Shown in pieces: positions 1-10,309 of a stretch of 40,381 nt of DNA. A program made the position numbers and the translations under genes. A model generated the notes under the pieces. The model saw nothing but the letters and a program-made list of their open reading frames with translations, had not been told where the DNA came from and ran no database searches. The stretch comes from JALZAA01 sp035316025 (lineage in GTDB: Bacteria; Actinomycetota; Acidimicrobiia; IMCC26256; JACDBD01), in assembly GCA_035316025.1 (NCBI GenBank), contig DATFXL010000080.1, positions 1 to 40,381 on the forward strand, written 5' to 3'. The stretch's first letter is position 1. Each line of letters starts with the position of its first letter.

Positions 1-227
1 AGCAGTGGCGCGACGCGAACGCGACGCCCCCCGCCCTCGTTCACGCTCGTCAGATCGGAGTCGGGACGAAACCGGCTACATGCGCGGTCGATCTCTTCCA
101 GCTGCTGTTGGAGCACCTGACGAGCGACCGCGAGTCGAGACCCACGAGTCACCAAGACTGTCGCCGTCGTCCCCAGTGCAGGGAATGTCGCCGAAGCCGT
201 CTTGGATCCGACCTTCACGTTCGTCAT
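1..227 (-). CDS. apbE: FAD:protein FMN transferase ApbE, N-terminal part (runs off left edge)
   Basis: Only the first 75 codons lie in the window. ApbE transfers FMN from FAD to a threonine of extracytoplasmic flavoproteins such as FMN-binding domain proteins. The N-terminal signature is visible: the ALGTTA motif at residues 17-22, an amphipathic helix, then IDRACSRFRPDSDL at 46-59, the conserved region that binds FAD in the family. The start ATG overlaps the stop of the upstream membrane-protein gene as ATGA, so the two genes are translationally coupled. The catalytic half is outside the window, so activity cannot be judged. Family assignment is strong because this N-terminal motif is distinctive. 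Confidence 0.85.
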   Translation of the reverse strand, partial: MTNVKVGSKTASATFPALGTTATVLVTRGSRLAVARQVLQQQLEEIDRACSRFRPDSDLTSVNEGGGRRVRVAPL

Positions 228-520
228 GTTCCGCCGGATTGAACAGACGGGCTGCGATGCGTACGAGCCGGCGGTCGCGACGGCGGCTGCAATCCACCAG
301 CGCCTGAGCTCGTGTCGGGGGCCGGCGTGAGCTGGTTCGAAGGAGTGGTCGCATTGCTCGTCGGCGGCGCCGTCGGTGCGCCCGACGACCTTCCTGGTGC
401 CGCGTATGCCGCAACGGCGGAAACCACACCCATGAGCGCGACCGCGCCGCCCGCGAGCCAACGCGTCGTTCTCGAGATGCGTCGCAGGCCCGTGTCCCGG
501 TTCGCCTCGGGCGGTGACAT
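224..520 (-). CDS. Small membrane-anchored protein with Pro/Ser/Thr-rich tail, coupled to apbE
   Basis: 98-residue protein. Residues 12-20 are basic, 21-41 form one hydrophobic segment (signal anchor or signal peptide ending in AYAAPG), and the rest is a low-complexity Pro/Ser/Thr tail ending SVQSGGT. I chose the ATG at 520 because GAGAGGA lies about six bases upstream; an in-frame ATG at 583 would add 21 residues without a ribosome site. The stop overlaps the apbE start by 4 bp. From memory, similar short proteins sit beside apbE, FMN-binding and ferric-reductase-like genes in other actinobacteria, which fits an extracytoplasmic electron-transfer operon. No enzymatic function is evident. Confidence 0.7.
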   Translation of the reverse strand: MSPPEANRDTGLRRISRTTRWLAGGAVALMGVVSAVAAYAAPGRSSGAPTAPPTSNATTPSNQLTPAPDTSSGAGGLQPPSRPPARTHRSPSVQSGGT

Positions 521-843
521 TGCGGTCCTCTCGACATTCTGGATGTGGATGCACCCCAGACTGCCGACAGTCGCAGTCTCCACCGCGATGGGATGAACAT
601 GGTCATGCGAGCTAGCCGTAGTCTCGCCCCGCGACCTGAGCCCGCCCTGAGAACCCGCTGCGAAGACGCTCAGAGCACAGGAGGGGAAGACGCTCAGAGC
701 ACAGGAGGGGTGGACAGGCGCTCGGCTGGTGTCAGTGCTCGGGTTGGGACGGTTGTAGGTCGCGTCCGTACATCGTCGGACGTGAACAAACTTGGGACCT
801 TTGGCCCTGCGCTCCTCGAGCAGATGAGGTCGAGACTGGCCGC
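521..843. other. 323-bp non-coding stretch upstream of the apbE operon
   Basis: No convincing gene. It should carry the promoter of the minus-strand apbE operon and of the plus-strand gene at 844. The only clear structure is the 24-bp tandem duplication at 662-709. A plus-strand open frame crosses the stretch but its predicted protein looks like a shadow. Confidence 0.5.
662..709. repeat. Perfect 24-bp tandem duplication
   Basis: Two identical head-to-tail copies of a 24-bp unit, 662-685 and 686-709, beginning GAAGACGCTCAG and ending ACAGGAGGG. There is no third copy and no spacer, so it is not a CRISPR. The unit is a multiple of three but lies outside any convincing gene. Confidence 0.9.
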
Positions 844-1041
844 GTGCCGTTCTTTCTACGGATCTTGGAGCAACAGGACGGCTCTTGGTGGTTTCGGCGT
901 GGACGAGAAGACGTCAAGAGGTTCGGGGAACTCGACGACGCCGTCGCGTACGCGACGGACATTGCCGGGGGGAACCGGCCCAGCGAGGTGGTCGTCCATC
1001 GACGGGACGGACGAGTCCAGGTCGTAGCCACCTTCGACTGA
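844..1041 (+). CDS. Small DUF2188-like protein
   Basis: 65 residues with a GTG start. The fold pattern matches the short DUF2188 type: a strand with paired aromatics (WWFRR, residues 15-19), a helix (ELDDAVAYATDIA), and a final strand pair EVVVHRRDGRVQ. Function of the family is unknown. The ribosome site is weak (a GAGG about 15 bases upstream), so the start is not firm. The downstream gap of 479 bp makes it a single-gene unit. It could be a remnant, but the codon pattern and motif order look genuine. Confidence 0.6.
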   Translation: MPFFLRILEQQDGSWWFRRGREDVKRFGELDDAVAYATDIAGGNRPSEVVVHRRDGRVQVVATFD

Positions 1042-1520
1042 GCACAGAGCGCGCCGTCTCTTCCGGGCGCCATCGGCGGGGCGCGGGAAGCCGTTGACGC
1101 GTCGTATAGCCATTCGGCTAGGGTCGCCGACCTGTCGGGTGGCAGTTGAGGTCCCCCTCCCCTGCCGGCCCGGCGACATAGGGCAGGAACCTGCGATCTC
1201 AGGCTCTTGCTTCGTTCCCGCCGAGGTCCACCTCCGCGCACTTGGATGGCCTCGACGGGAGAACAAATAGGAAGGCGGGAGATCACGGGTGGCAGGGACC
1301 CGGTCTCCCGCCTTCCGCGTACGGCGGTATCGCAGGCTTTCCGGGCCCGGGGCATCAGTCGAAGGTCCTGATGGATCGAGCCTCGACACCGCCGGTTGGC
1401 GCACGCGTCAGAGCCGAGAAGCAGTCGTTCCGTTCAATACCTGCTGCGCATCGCGCCCGAAGCTACGGATGCGGCGCGCGTCATGGGTGCCGCGAGCCCA
1501 CGAAAGGAAAGGAGCAGACG
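1042..1520. other. 479-bp intergenic stretch
   Basis: No gene that I can support on either strand. It contains the strong hairpin at 1270-1316, and the AAAGGAG ribosome site for the VOC gene lies at its right end (about 1505-1511). A promoter for that gene must lie in the last 200 bp, but I see no clear -35/-10 pair. Confidence 0.45.
1270..1316. terminator. Strong hairpin, 12-bp perfect stem
   Basis: GGAAGGCGGGAG (1270-1281) is perfectly complementary to CTCCCGCCTTCC (1305-1316), and an A-T, a G-U and a C-G pair extend the stem inward. There is no U-run on either side, so it is a stem-type terminator or processing signal at best. It lies between the DUF2188-like gene and the VOC gene. Confidence 0.4.
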
Positions 1521-1871
1521 ATGGGACAACCGGTGGTGCATTTCGAGGTCATGGGGACTGACGCGGCGAAGCTGCAGAAGTACTACGCCGACCTCTTCGA
1601 CTGGCAGGTCAGCGTCGCGCCCGGCGCGCCAGTGAGCTATGGGCTCGTCGACGGCGCCGGCATCGCCGGCGGCATCGGTGGATCGCCCGACCTACCCAAG
1701 CACGTGACGTTCTACGTCGAGGTGCCCGACGTCGAGGCGGCGTTGCAGCGAGCCGAGAGCCTCGGCGGGTCACGCGTCCAGGGTCCTGACCAGGTGCCCG
1801 GCGGTCCGATCATCGGCCTGTTCCATGACCCCGAGGAGAATCTGGTCGGCGTCACCCAATCCGGCTCGTAA
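1521..1871 (+). CDS. VOC family (glyoxalase/bleomycin-resistance fold) protein
   Basis: 116 residues, a single VOC domain pair: N-terminal half HFEVMGTDAAKLQKYYADLFDW and C-terminal half HVTFYVEVPDVEAALQRAESLGG, ending GLFHDPEENLVGV, where the DPEGN-like end of the fold sits. Such proteins are usually metal-dependent lyases, dioxygenases or drug-binding proteins, and this subtype is often annotated only as a putative glyoxalase-like protein. The start is set by AAAGGAG about nine bases upstream of ATG 1521. A longer open frame from 1242 is not supported. It is convergent with the VOC gene at 1896-2354. The substrate is unknown. Confidence 0.8.
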   Translation: MGQPVVHFEVMGTDAAKLQKYYADLFDWQVSVAPGAPVSYGLVDGAGIAGGIGGSPDLPKHVTFYVEVPDVEAALQRAESLGGSRVQGPDQVPGGPIIGLFHDPEENLVGVTQSGS

Positions 1872-1895
1872 TCGAGTCATCACTGGCAATCGTGA

Positions 1896-2354
1896 TCAGG
1901 AACGTGGCGGCTCGGAGTGGCCGTCGTCGGACGGCTGCGGGTCGCGTCCGTACACCCACGAGACGTAAATGAGGCCACGACCGTCGGGGTCGCGGAAGGT
2001 GACGCCGCCGTTCTCCTCCCAATACGGGTGTTGCTCCTGCTCGGGGCGGGCGCCGTGGTCGAGCAAACGCTGCGTCGCCTCCTCGACCGCGGCCTGATCC
2101 TGCATATAGAAGACGAGCTGGTCGAAGGCGTCGATCGACCGTCCCGGCCGTTGGGCGCGAACGATCTCGAGATGGGTCTCCGCGTGGGGCATGCCGAAGA
2201 TGGTGCCGTCCTCTCCGTAGCTGCCGTGGAATTCGTCGATGACCGCAAGCCCGACCACGTCGCGGTAGAAGTCGATGGTCGCGTCGTAGTTCGCGCTCGC
2301 ACGCACGACCCGCAGTGCGCCGACACGCAGGTGGTCGGGCCACGTGGGAGTCAT
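1896..2354 (-). CDS. VOC family protein, last gene of the CoA-transferase operon
   Basis: 152 residues. The VOC fold is visible in both halves: VGALRVVRASANYDATIDFYRDVVGLAV, and a second half with TFRDPDGRGLIYVSW. A Glu in HLEIV and the HPYWEENG segment are in places where VOC metal or substrate ligands usually lie. The ATG overlaps the CoA-transferase stop by 4 bp (ATGA), so it is translated from the same message. An operon with a CoA transferase and a NIPSNAP-like gene suggests a step in catabolism of a CoA-activated compound, possibly ring cleavage or an epimerase/lyase step. This is inference only. Confidence 0.8.
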   Translation of the reverse strand: MTPTWPDHLRVGALRVVRASANYDATIDFYRDVVGLAVIDEFHGSYGEDGTIFGMPHAETHLEIVRAQRPGRSIDAFDQLVFYMQDQAAVEEATQRLLDHGARPEQEQHPYWEENGGVTFRDPDGRGLIYVSWVYGRDPQPSDDGHSEPPRS

Positions 2355-3589
2355 CCGAGCGCTCCCTCTTCGCGCAGCTCGGCAACCCGCGGCGCGTCGT
2401 AGCCGAGCACCTCGACGAGGACTTCGTCGGTGTGCTCGCCGACCTTGGGTGCCCGTGTCGGCTCTGGGAGCTCCTCACCGTGGACGTGAACGGGAAGCGG
2501 GATCTCGTCGGCACCCAGCCGTGACGTCGGGATCCACGGGAACCGCTCCCGGAACTGCGGGTCGGCGGCGATCGACTTCGACGTGTTCACGGGCGCGATC
2601 GGCGTGTTGACCTCGTTGCCGAAATCGATCCATTCGGCCGACGTCTTCGTCTTGAAGATGTCTCGGAGCTCGCGCTGGAGCTCCCGGTTGTTGCGGGCGT
2701 GGTCGGCGTACGGCTTGCCCGGCCAGCGCTCGTACAGGTCCATGCGGCCGACGGCTTGGCAGAAGTTCTTCCAGAACGCCTGCTCCGACGCCATGAACAG
2801 CACGTGGCCGTCGGCCGATTCGTACATCTGATAGCGGACGCCTTCGCGCATGCCGGCGGTCCCAGGCGCGCGTCGCTCGTAGTCGTCGCTGGCGTTTCCG
2901 GTTACCTCGGCCTCGGGCCGCTCGTAGGCCTTCCATGTCTCGATCCGGTACCAGTCCATGTAAGCGGCGGCGTCCGACTGCGCGACCTCGATCTGGCACC
3001 CCGTCCCCGTCGCCCGTGCACGAGTCACGCCGGCGAGCAGCGCGAACGCGCCGAGGAGCGGTCCGGCGTGGATCCCGATCGACGGATGCTCGGGCATGTA
3101 GCAGAACCCCTCCTCGTCGTATGCGGGTGGCACAATGCCCGCCCAGGTGTCGAACGCGATCCCGTGCGCGGGGAGGTCGCGGTACGGGCCGGTCATGCCG
3201 TACCCGGAAAGCGTGCAGAACACGATCCTGGGATTGACCTCCTGGAGACGCTCGAACCCGAGGCCGCGCCGCGCGAGCGCGCCGGGTCGCATCGCCTCCA
3301 CGACCGCGTCGGCCTGCCGGACGAGGTCCTCGTACACCTCGACCGCTTCCTGCTTCCGCAAATCGAGGGTGATGCTCCGCTTCCCCCGATGGATGTGGAG
3401 GTGCATGAGCGACTCGCCGTCGACGATTGGCCACGTCATCTCGCGTACGTAGTCGCCCTGCGGCGGCTCGACCTTGACGACGTCGGCGCCGAGGTCGGCG
3501 AGGAACGATGTGAGCTCGCCCGGTCCGAGCAGCGAGCTCTCGATGACGCGCAGGCCCGCGAGGGGTCCGGACGCCGGCGCGGGACTCAC
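2351..3589 (-). CDS. CoA transferase family III (CaiB/BaiF)
   Basis: 412 residues, the usual length for the family. It moves CoA between an acyl-CoA and a free acid through an enzyme-aspartyl intermediate. Visible landmarks are GPLAGLRVIESS (residues 8-19), FLADLGADVVKVEPP (29-43), and LSGYGMTGPY (127-136); D147 in AFDTWAG is the likely catalytic Asp. The true start is GTG 3589, with GAGGAG about nine bases upstream; the much longer open frame continuing to 4663 is spurious. It overlaps by 4 bp both the gene before it (GTGA) and the gene after it (ATGA). The substrate is unknown. Position 2 of a three-gene operon. Confidence 0.9.
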   Translation of the reverse strand: MSPAPASGPLAGLRVIESSLLGPGELTSFLADLGADVVKVEPPQGDYVREMTWPIVDGESLMHLHIHRGKRSITLDLRKQEAVEVYEDLVRQADAVVEAMRPGALARRGLGFERLQEVNPRIVFCTLSGYGMTGPYRDLPAHGIAFDTWAGIVPPAYDEEGFCYMPEHPSIGIHAGPLLGAFALLAGVTRARATGTGCQIEVAQSDAAAYMDWYRIETWKAYERPEAEVTGNASDDYERRAPGTAGMREGVRYQMYESADGHVLFMASEQAFWKNFCQAVGRMDLYERWPGKPYADHARNNRELQRELRDIFKTKTSAEWIDFGNEVNTPIAPVNTSKSIAADPQFRERFPWIPTSRLGADEIPLPVHVHGEELPEPTRAPKVGEHTDEVLVEVLGYDAPRVAELREEGALG

Positions 3590-4293
3590 AGGGAATCTCC
3601 TCGCGACAGCAGGGAGTCGGGATGCGGGGTCATGAGCTCCTCTCGCCAACGTGTCCGGCCCGCGGCGCGCGCCTGCACGTGCCAGTGGACCAGGCGCGTG
3701 TCCGCTCCGCCGTCGCCGGCGCGCATTAGCTCCTCGTGGCCGGCGGGATCGGTCGCCCAGATCGTGACCACCTCGACGTCGGTGAGGAGCACCTCGTACA
3801 GACCCACGAGCGTGTGCCCGTGATCGGCGAGCACCGGCGCTCGTGACTCGAGTACCACTGCGAGGTAGTCGAGCGCGGCGCCCGGTCGCACTTCGGAGAT
3901 CTCGTGCACGAAGACGGAGCCGCTGACGCTTTCGCTCCGGAGCTCGGCGAGCGACGGACACCCGGGTGCCGCGCCCAGGAGGCGGTCGAATCCCCCGGTG
4001 CGCGTCTTCAGCGCCTCCTGCCACCATTCGTTGAGCGCCGGGTTCTTCGTCCGACGGAGGTTCGTGGCCTCCATCAGACGCCGCCACCCCGACCACCCGT
4101 CGACGCACTCCCAGAGGTTGACCACCTGGGGCCAGCGACCGGTAGAACCCATCGTGTACCAGGTGCCGACCAGCTCGAGGCCCCGAGCGGCGGCGGCACC
4201 GGCGTTGAACCCGACCGTGTGCTCCATGTAGCGCATGGCGCCCTCCCCCACGATGTCGATCTGCTCGTGGAGGTACAGGTTGCGCCCCGGCAT
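3586..4293 (-). CDS. NIPSNAP-like tandem ferredoxin-fold protein
   Basis: 235 residues with two similar halves. The first begins LYLHEQIDIVGEG near residue 5 and contains the tryptophan-rich VNLWECVDGWSGW. The second begins SVFVHEISEVRPGAALDYL and contains VVTIWATDPAGHEEL. This spacing of strand, helix, G-x-W/G-T and LW is the pattern of NIPSNAP domains, often encoded beside acyl-CoA catabolic enzymes; their role is unclear. Start ATG 4293 is chosen because residues upstream are low-complexity arginine and a divergent gene begins at 4338; the ribosome site is weak. First gene of the operon, coupled to the CoA transferase by GTGA. Confidence 0.65.
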   Translation of the reverse strand: MPGRNLYLHEQIDIVGEGAMRYMEHTVGFNAGAAAARGLELVGTWYTMGSTGRWPQVVNLWECVDGWSGWRRLMEATNLRRTKNPALNEWWQEALKTRTGGFDRLLGAAPGCPSLAELRSESVSGSVFVHEISEVRPGAALDYLAVVLESRAPVLADHGHTLVGLYEVLLTDVEVVTIWATDPAGHEELMRAGDGGADTRLVHWHVQARAAGRTRWREELMTPHPDSLLSRGDSL

Positions 4294-4337
4294 GGGGCAC
4301 GGACTGTAGCTGGCGCGCACCGTGCGACCATGGCCGT
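4294..4337. promoter_or_regulatory. Short divergent promoter region
   Basis: Only 44 bp separate the start of the minus-strand CoA-transferase operon from the plus-strand ThDP-like gene, so both promoters must be here or reach into the coding sequences. I see no clear -10 or operator palindrome. Confidence 0.4.
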
Positions 4338-5381
4338 ATGCAAACGGTCGGCGAGCTTCTTCGCGACGCGGCCGTAGGCACCGACGTCGATGTCGTCGCC
4401 GCCGAGTTCGACTCCGTCGAGGTTCCGGCTGGGTTGGCGTACGCACTCGGTATCGACGCGAAGGCGGGAGGGCCGATACGTGCCGAGGCGACGGTCGACC
4501 CACTCCCCGGTGGATCCATCGTCGTGCTCGCCGGTCCCGATGTCGTGGGGAGCAGAAATGTCGACGGGCTCCGAGCGTTTGCCGCCGCAGCCAACGTTCC
4601 CGTCGCGAACACCTGGGGCGCGAAAGGAGTCTTCCCGTGGGACAGCCCGCACCACATGGGCACGTGCGGGCTCCAGTTGCGCGACTTCGAGCTCCTCGGT
4701 TTCGCCGACTACGACGGCGTCGTCGCCACCGGGATCGACGAGAACGAGTCTCCGTGGGACAGGTTCGCGCTCGCGCCGGTCGTCAATATCCCGCCGAGTG
4801 ACCTCGGTCGCCTCGCGACCGAGGTTGCGCCCGCGACGCGCCCGATTCCCGCCAATGACCTGTACACCCGGCTTTCGGGTGTGGCGCAGCCGGGCTTCGT
4901 TGACGATCGCGTTCCCCTACACCCGGCGCGGGCGGTCGCCGATCTCCGCGCCGTCCTCGCACCGGGCGGCGTCGTCACGGCGGACGCCGGCGTTCCCGGG
5001 CTCTGGGTCGCGCGCACGTTCCCCACGACCGAGCCGGGGACGGTCGTGGTACCCGCCGTCGCGACACCGGGGATCGGCGCCGCGCTCGCTCTCATCGCCG
5101 CCCTGCGCGGTTTCGACGCGATCGCCGTCACCGGGGAGCCACTGGACCACAGGACGCTCGCGGTGCTCGAGCTGTCGACTGAGCTTTCGGCCGCGGTCGT
5201 CGTCGACGTCTGGGGCGCCGACGGGCCCGTCCACCGAACGGCCGACCACCTGAAGCACCTCCAATCGGCGGTGCGCGACCCGGGCGTGTCGATCGTGGAC
5301 GTCCCCGTCGACGTGTCGCTCACGCGCAAGCTCGTCAGCGCCGCCGGCCCGGTCGTCGCATGGGGCGGGCTCCCGGCGTAA
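4338..5381 (+). CDS. Truncated, degenerate ThDP-enzyme-like protein (acetolactate-synthase fold)
   Basis: 347 residues against about 550 in acetolactate synthase-type enzymes. The N-terminal pyrimidine-binding domain, including its catalytic Glu, is absent. Residues 55-180 resemble the central domain: IVVLAGPDVVG, then an NVPVANTWGAKGVFP segment. Residues 205-340 resemble the cofactor-binding C-terminal domain: GGVVTADAG, VVVPA, GIGAALALIAAL. The diagnostic GDG(x)nN motif is replaced by GEP at 266-268, with no following NN pair. ThDP and Mg binding are therefore probably lost, so this may be a partner or regulatory subunit or a pseudo-enzyme. It reads through without frame disruption and ends 26 bp before a convergent gene. 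Family call fairly sure, activity unknown. Confidence 0.65.
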   Translation: MQTVGELLRDAAVGTDVDVVAAEFDSVEVPAGLAYALGIDAKAGGPIRAEATVDPLPGGSIVVLAGPDVVGSRNVDGLRAFAAAANVPVANTWGAKGVFPWDSPHHMGTCGLQLRDFELLGFADYDGVVATGIDENESPWDRFALAPVVNIPPSDLGRLATEVAPATRPIPANDLYTRLSGVAQPGFVDDRVPLHPARAVADLRAVLAPGGVVTADAGVPGLWVARTFPTTEPGTVVVPAVATPGIGAALALIAALRGFDAIAVTGEPLDHRTLAVLELSTELSAAVVVDVWGADGPVHRTADHLKHLQSAVRDPGVSIVDVPVDVSLTRKLVSAAGPVVAWGGLPA

Positions 5382-6103
5382 GGAGGTCAACGAGGCGATC
5401 GGCGCTTCAGGCGGGTCGCGCCGACGCGAGCATCCCCAGGCGCAACGAGATCGCTGTGTAGCGCGACTCGTCCAGCCCGGCGCGCTCGGCCGCGCGCTGC
5501 ACGATGCGCGTGATCGCCTTCTCGCCCAGGCGTGTGAGCCCGAGGCGCCCGTCACGGTCGACCGACCGGAACGCGGGGCCCGCGGTGAGGCCGGCGGCCG
5601 CCTCCCAGTCCTCCCATGCGAGCACCGGACAAAGCTCGGGGTCGGCGCCGTATGGGATCACGATGCGTCCCCGCATCAGGTGCACAGCCAGCCCGTCGTC
5701 GACGACCGTGAGATCGGACACGTCGAGCAGGACGAGCTCGGACGGGCGTAGGGCGGCGAGGTACCCGATCAGAATCAGCGCGCGATCGCGCAGGCCGATC
5801 AAGCTGGGCGGGGTCGCGGCGAGGATCGTGGCGAGCTCGCCGGCGTCGAGGGGCACCGTGTGCGTGGACGCCCGGCGCAGGTACCACTGCGCCCGCGTCA
5901 GCGCGACCCGGACCCGCTCGTCATCCGTGGGCGCGTCCAGCCCCGACGCCCGGTGCCAGTCTCGGATGGCGGCGACCCGGCTCGGCACGGTCGCCGGCTC
6001 ACTGCTCGCGGCCAGGTCACCGATGTACTCGACGACGGTCGTCGCCGAGGCCGGCATCGCGGGCTCCCCGCGCGCGATGCACCAGCGTGCGAAGTGCGCC
6101 CAA

Positions 6104-8490
<2,387 letters not shown>

Positions 8491-8491
<1 letters not shown>

Positions 8492-8919
8492 CAGTCGGAG
8501 ATGTCGGCGTGCGCGATGACGCGGGTGGGTGTGATCCGGACGAGGAGCTCACCCGGCACCGCGTTTCGGGCGCCGAATTCATCGGCTCGGTCCGCGCCCA
8601 TGTACCGGGCACCGACCGCCGTCGCGCACCGCCGGAGCTCGTCGAGGTCGTCGGACAGCGTCGCCGCGCCCTCGACCATCACGTAGCTGTACGGCGGCGC
8701 CTGATCGTCCACGCAGAGCGCGACCCGGGGATCGCGGCGGATCGCTTTCGCCTTCTGCGAGGTCCGGTGCGTCGTGAGGACGAGGTCGTCGCCGTCGAGG
8801 GTGAACCAGGTGGGGGTCACGTGCGGACGCCCGTCGACGCGCACGACCGCCAACTTCCCCGTGCGCGTGCCCTGAAGCAGGAACACCCGCGTCTCGTCGG
8901 CGGTCATCTGACGGGCCAT
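8491..8919 (-). CDS. PPOX class F420/FMN-dependent family protein
   Basis: 142 residues, the usual length for the pyridoxamine-phosphate-oxidase-like split-barrel family of actinobacteria, many of which bind F420 or FMN. Recognisable segments: RTGKLAVVRVDGRPHVTPTWF (the first strands and the cofactor site) and a C-terminal strand ending LLVRITPTRVIAHADIS. The ribosome site is near-perfect: GGAGGAGG eight bases before ATG 8919. It overlaps the ATPase start by one base. Which cofactor it uses, and why it is linked to a metal ATPase, is unclear; redox protection is possible. Confidence 0.85.
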
Positions 8920-9018
8920 CCGACCTCCTCCCGCGTTGACGGTACGCTGAAACGCGGCGCCGGCGGCTTGCCGACCGGCGGCGCAAAGCCAGAGCTTGCG
9001 ACGGCGCCAGGAGGGGCT
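8920..9018. promoter_or_regulatory. Divergent promoter region PPOX/ATPase versus amidohydrolase
   Basis: 99 bp between two divergently transcribed units. TTGACG at about 8936-8941 is a candidate -35 for the plus strand. At the right end AGGAGG (9009-9014) is the ribosome site for the amidohydrolase GTG at 9019. Confidence 0.4.
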
Positions 9019-10302
9019 GTGCGGACCGAGGACATGATCATCGTCAGCGTCGACGACCACGTGGTCGAGCCACCTGATCTGTTCGAGCGCCATCTCCCGG
9101 CCAAGTACCGCGATCTCGCGCCGAAGATCGTCCACAAGGACGACGGCACCGATGTCTGGCAGTTCCTGGAGTTCGAGGTGCCGAACATCGGGCTGAACGC
9201 GGTGGCGGGCCGGCCGCCCGAGGAGTATGGCATCGACCCGACCAGCTTCGAGGAGATTCGCGAAGGATGCTTCGACATCGAGAAGCGCATCCTCGACATG
9301 AACGCCAACGGCGTCCTCGGGTCGCTCAACTTCCCGTCGCTGCCCGGCTTCGCCGGCCGACTGTTCGCGGCGCTCGACGACAAGGAGACCGCCCTCGCGC
9401 TGGCGCGGGCGTACAACGACTGGCACATCGATGAGTGGTGTGGCACGTTCCCCGGCCGCTTCATCCCGCTCGCCGTCCCCACGATCTGGGATCCGGAGAC
9501 TTTGGCGGACGAGATCCACCGTGTGGCGAAGAAGGGATGTCATGCGGTGACGTTCCCCGAGAACCCGGAGCCGCTCGGCCTGCCGAGCCTGCACTCCGAC
9601 CATTGGGACCCGTTCTGGGCCGCGTGCGCCGACGAGGGAACGATCGTCTGCATGCACATCGGCTCGTCTTCGAAGCTCGTCACCACCGCGGCCGACGCCC
9701 CGATCGACGTGATGATCGTCCTCCAGCCGATGAACATCGTGCAGGCCGCCGCCGACCTCATCCATTCGCCGGTGTTCAGGAAGTTCCCCGACGTGACGGT
9801 CGCGCTCTCGGAAGGCGGGATCGGCTGGGTGCCGTATTTCCTCGAGCGTCTCGACCACAGCTACCGGGTTCACAAGGCCTGGACCGGCGCCGACTTCGGC
9901 TCGAAGATGCCGAGCGAGGTGTTCCTGGAGCACGTCGTGCTGTGCTTCATCTCCGACGCCGTCGGCGCCCGGCTCGCGCGCGACATCGGCGTCGACCGCA
10001 TCACGGTCGAGATCGACTACCCGCACTCGGACACCACGTGGCCGCGCGCACCGGAGCTCCTCATGAGCGAGTTCGAGGGTGCGCAGCTCACTGACGACGA
10101 GATCGACCAGATGACGCATCTCAATGCGATGCGGGAGTTCTCGTACGACCCGTTCCGGCACCGGCCGCGCAAGGAGTGCACGGTCGGCGCGCTGCGGGCC
10201 GAGGCCGTCGGCGTCGACGTCGAGCCGCACGCCAGGGCGCGCCGTCCGAAGACCGAGCGCGAGGGTCCCGTCAAGATCACCGACCTCTCTCCCACCGCCT
10301 AG
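9019..10302 (+). CDS. Amidohydrolase family 2 protein (ACMSD-like TIM barrel), copy 1
   Basis: 427 residues. The start motif VSVDDHVVEPPDLFE carries the D-x-H metal pair; further metal/acid residues lie in IVCMHIGSSS and in DYPHSDTTWP, the C-terminal Asp block. Members of PF04909 are decarboxylases or hydrolases of aromatic or cyclic acids. GTG 9019 is chosen over ATG 9034 because AGGAGG lies about five bases upstream of the GTG; this agrees with the usual family N-terminus before the I-x-V-S-V-D-D-H motif. The last 60 residues are charged and poorly conserved. Two paralogs are in the window (11296-12504 and 29589-30782). The small membrane protein behind it is likely in the same message. Confidence 0.9.
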   Translation: MRTEDMIIVSVDDHVVEPPDLFERHLPAKYRDLAPKIVHKDDGTDVWQFLEFEVPNIGLNAVAGRPPEEYGIDPTSFEEIREGCFDIEKRILDMNANGVLGSLNFPSLPGFAGRLFAALDDKETALALARAYNDWHIDEWCGTFPGRFIPLAVPTIWDPETLADEIHRVAKKGCHAVTFPENPEPLGLPSLHSDHWDPFWAACADEGTIVCMHIGSSSKLVTTAADAPIDVMIVLQPMNIVQAAADLIHSPVFRKFPDVTVALSEGGIGWVPYFLERLDHSYRVHKAWTGADFGSKMPSEVFLEHVVLCFISDAVGARLARDIGVDRITVEIDYPHSDTTWPRAPELLMSEFEGAQLTDDEIDQMTHLNAMREFSYDPFRHRPRKECTVGALRAEAVGVDVEPHARARRPKTEREGPVKITDLSPTA

Positions 10303-10309
10303 GACGGCA

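Noticed and set aside
662..709. Possible CRISPR
   Set aside because: Two direct copies without spacer and no cas genes in the window.
2351..4663. Single 770-residue minus-strand protein across the whole stretch
   Set aside because: Its first 350 residues are low-complexity Arg/Pro shadow of the NIPSNAP-like gene; only the part from GTG 3589 matches the CoA-transferase family.
8932..8948. Possible fourth copy of the TGACG operator before amidohydrolase copy 1
   Set aside because: Reads TTGACGGTACGCTGAA: the right half-site is out of register and not complementary, so it fails the palindrome test.
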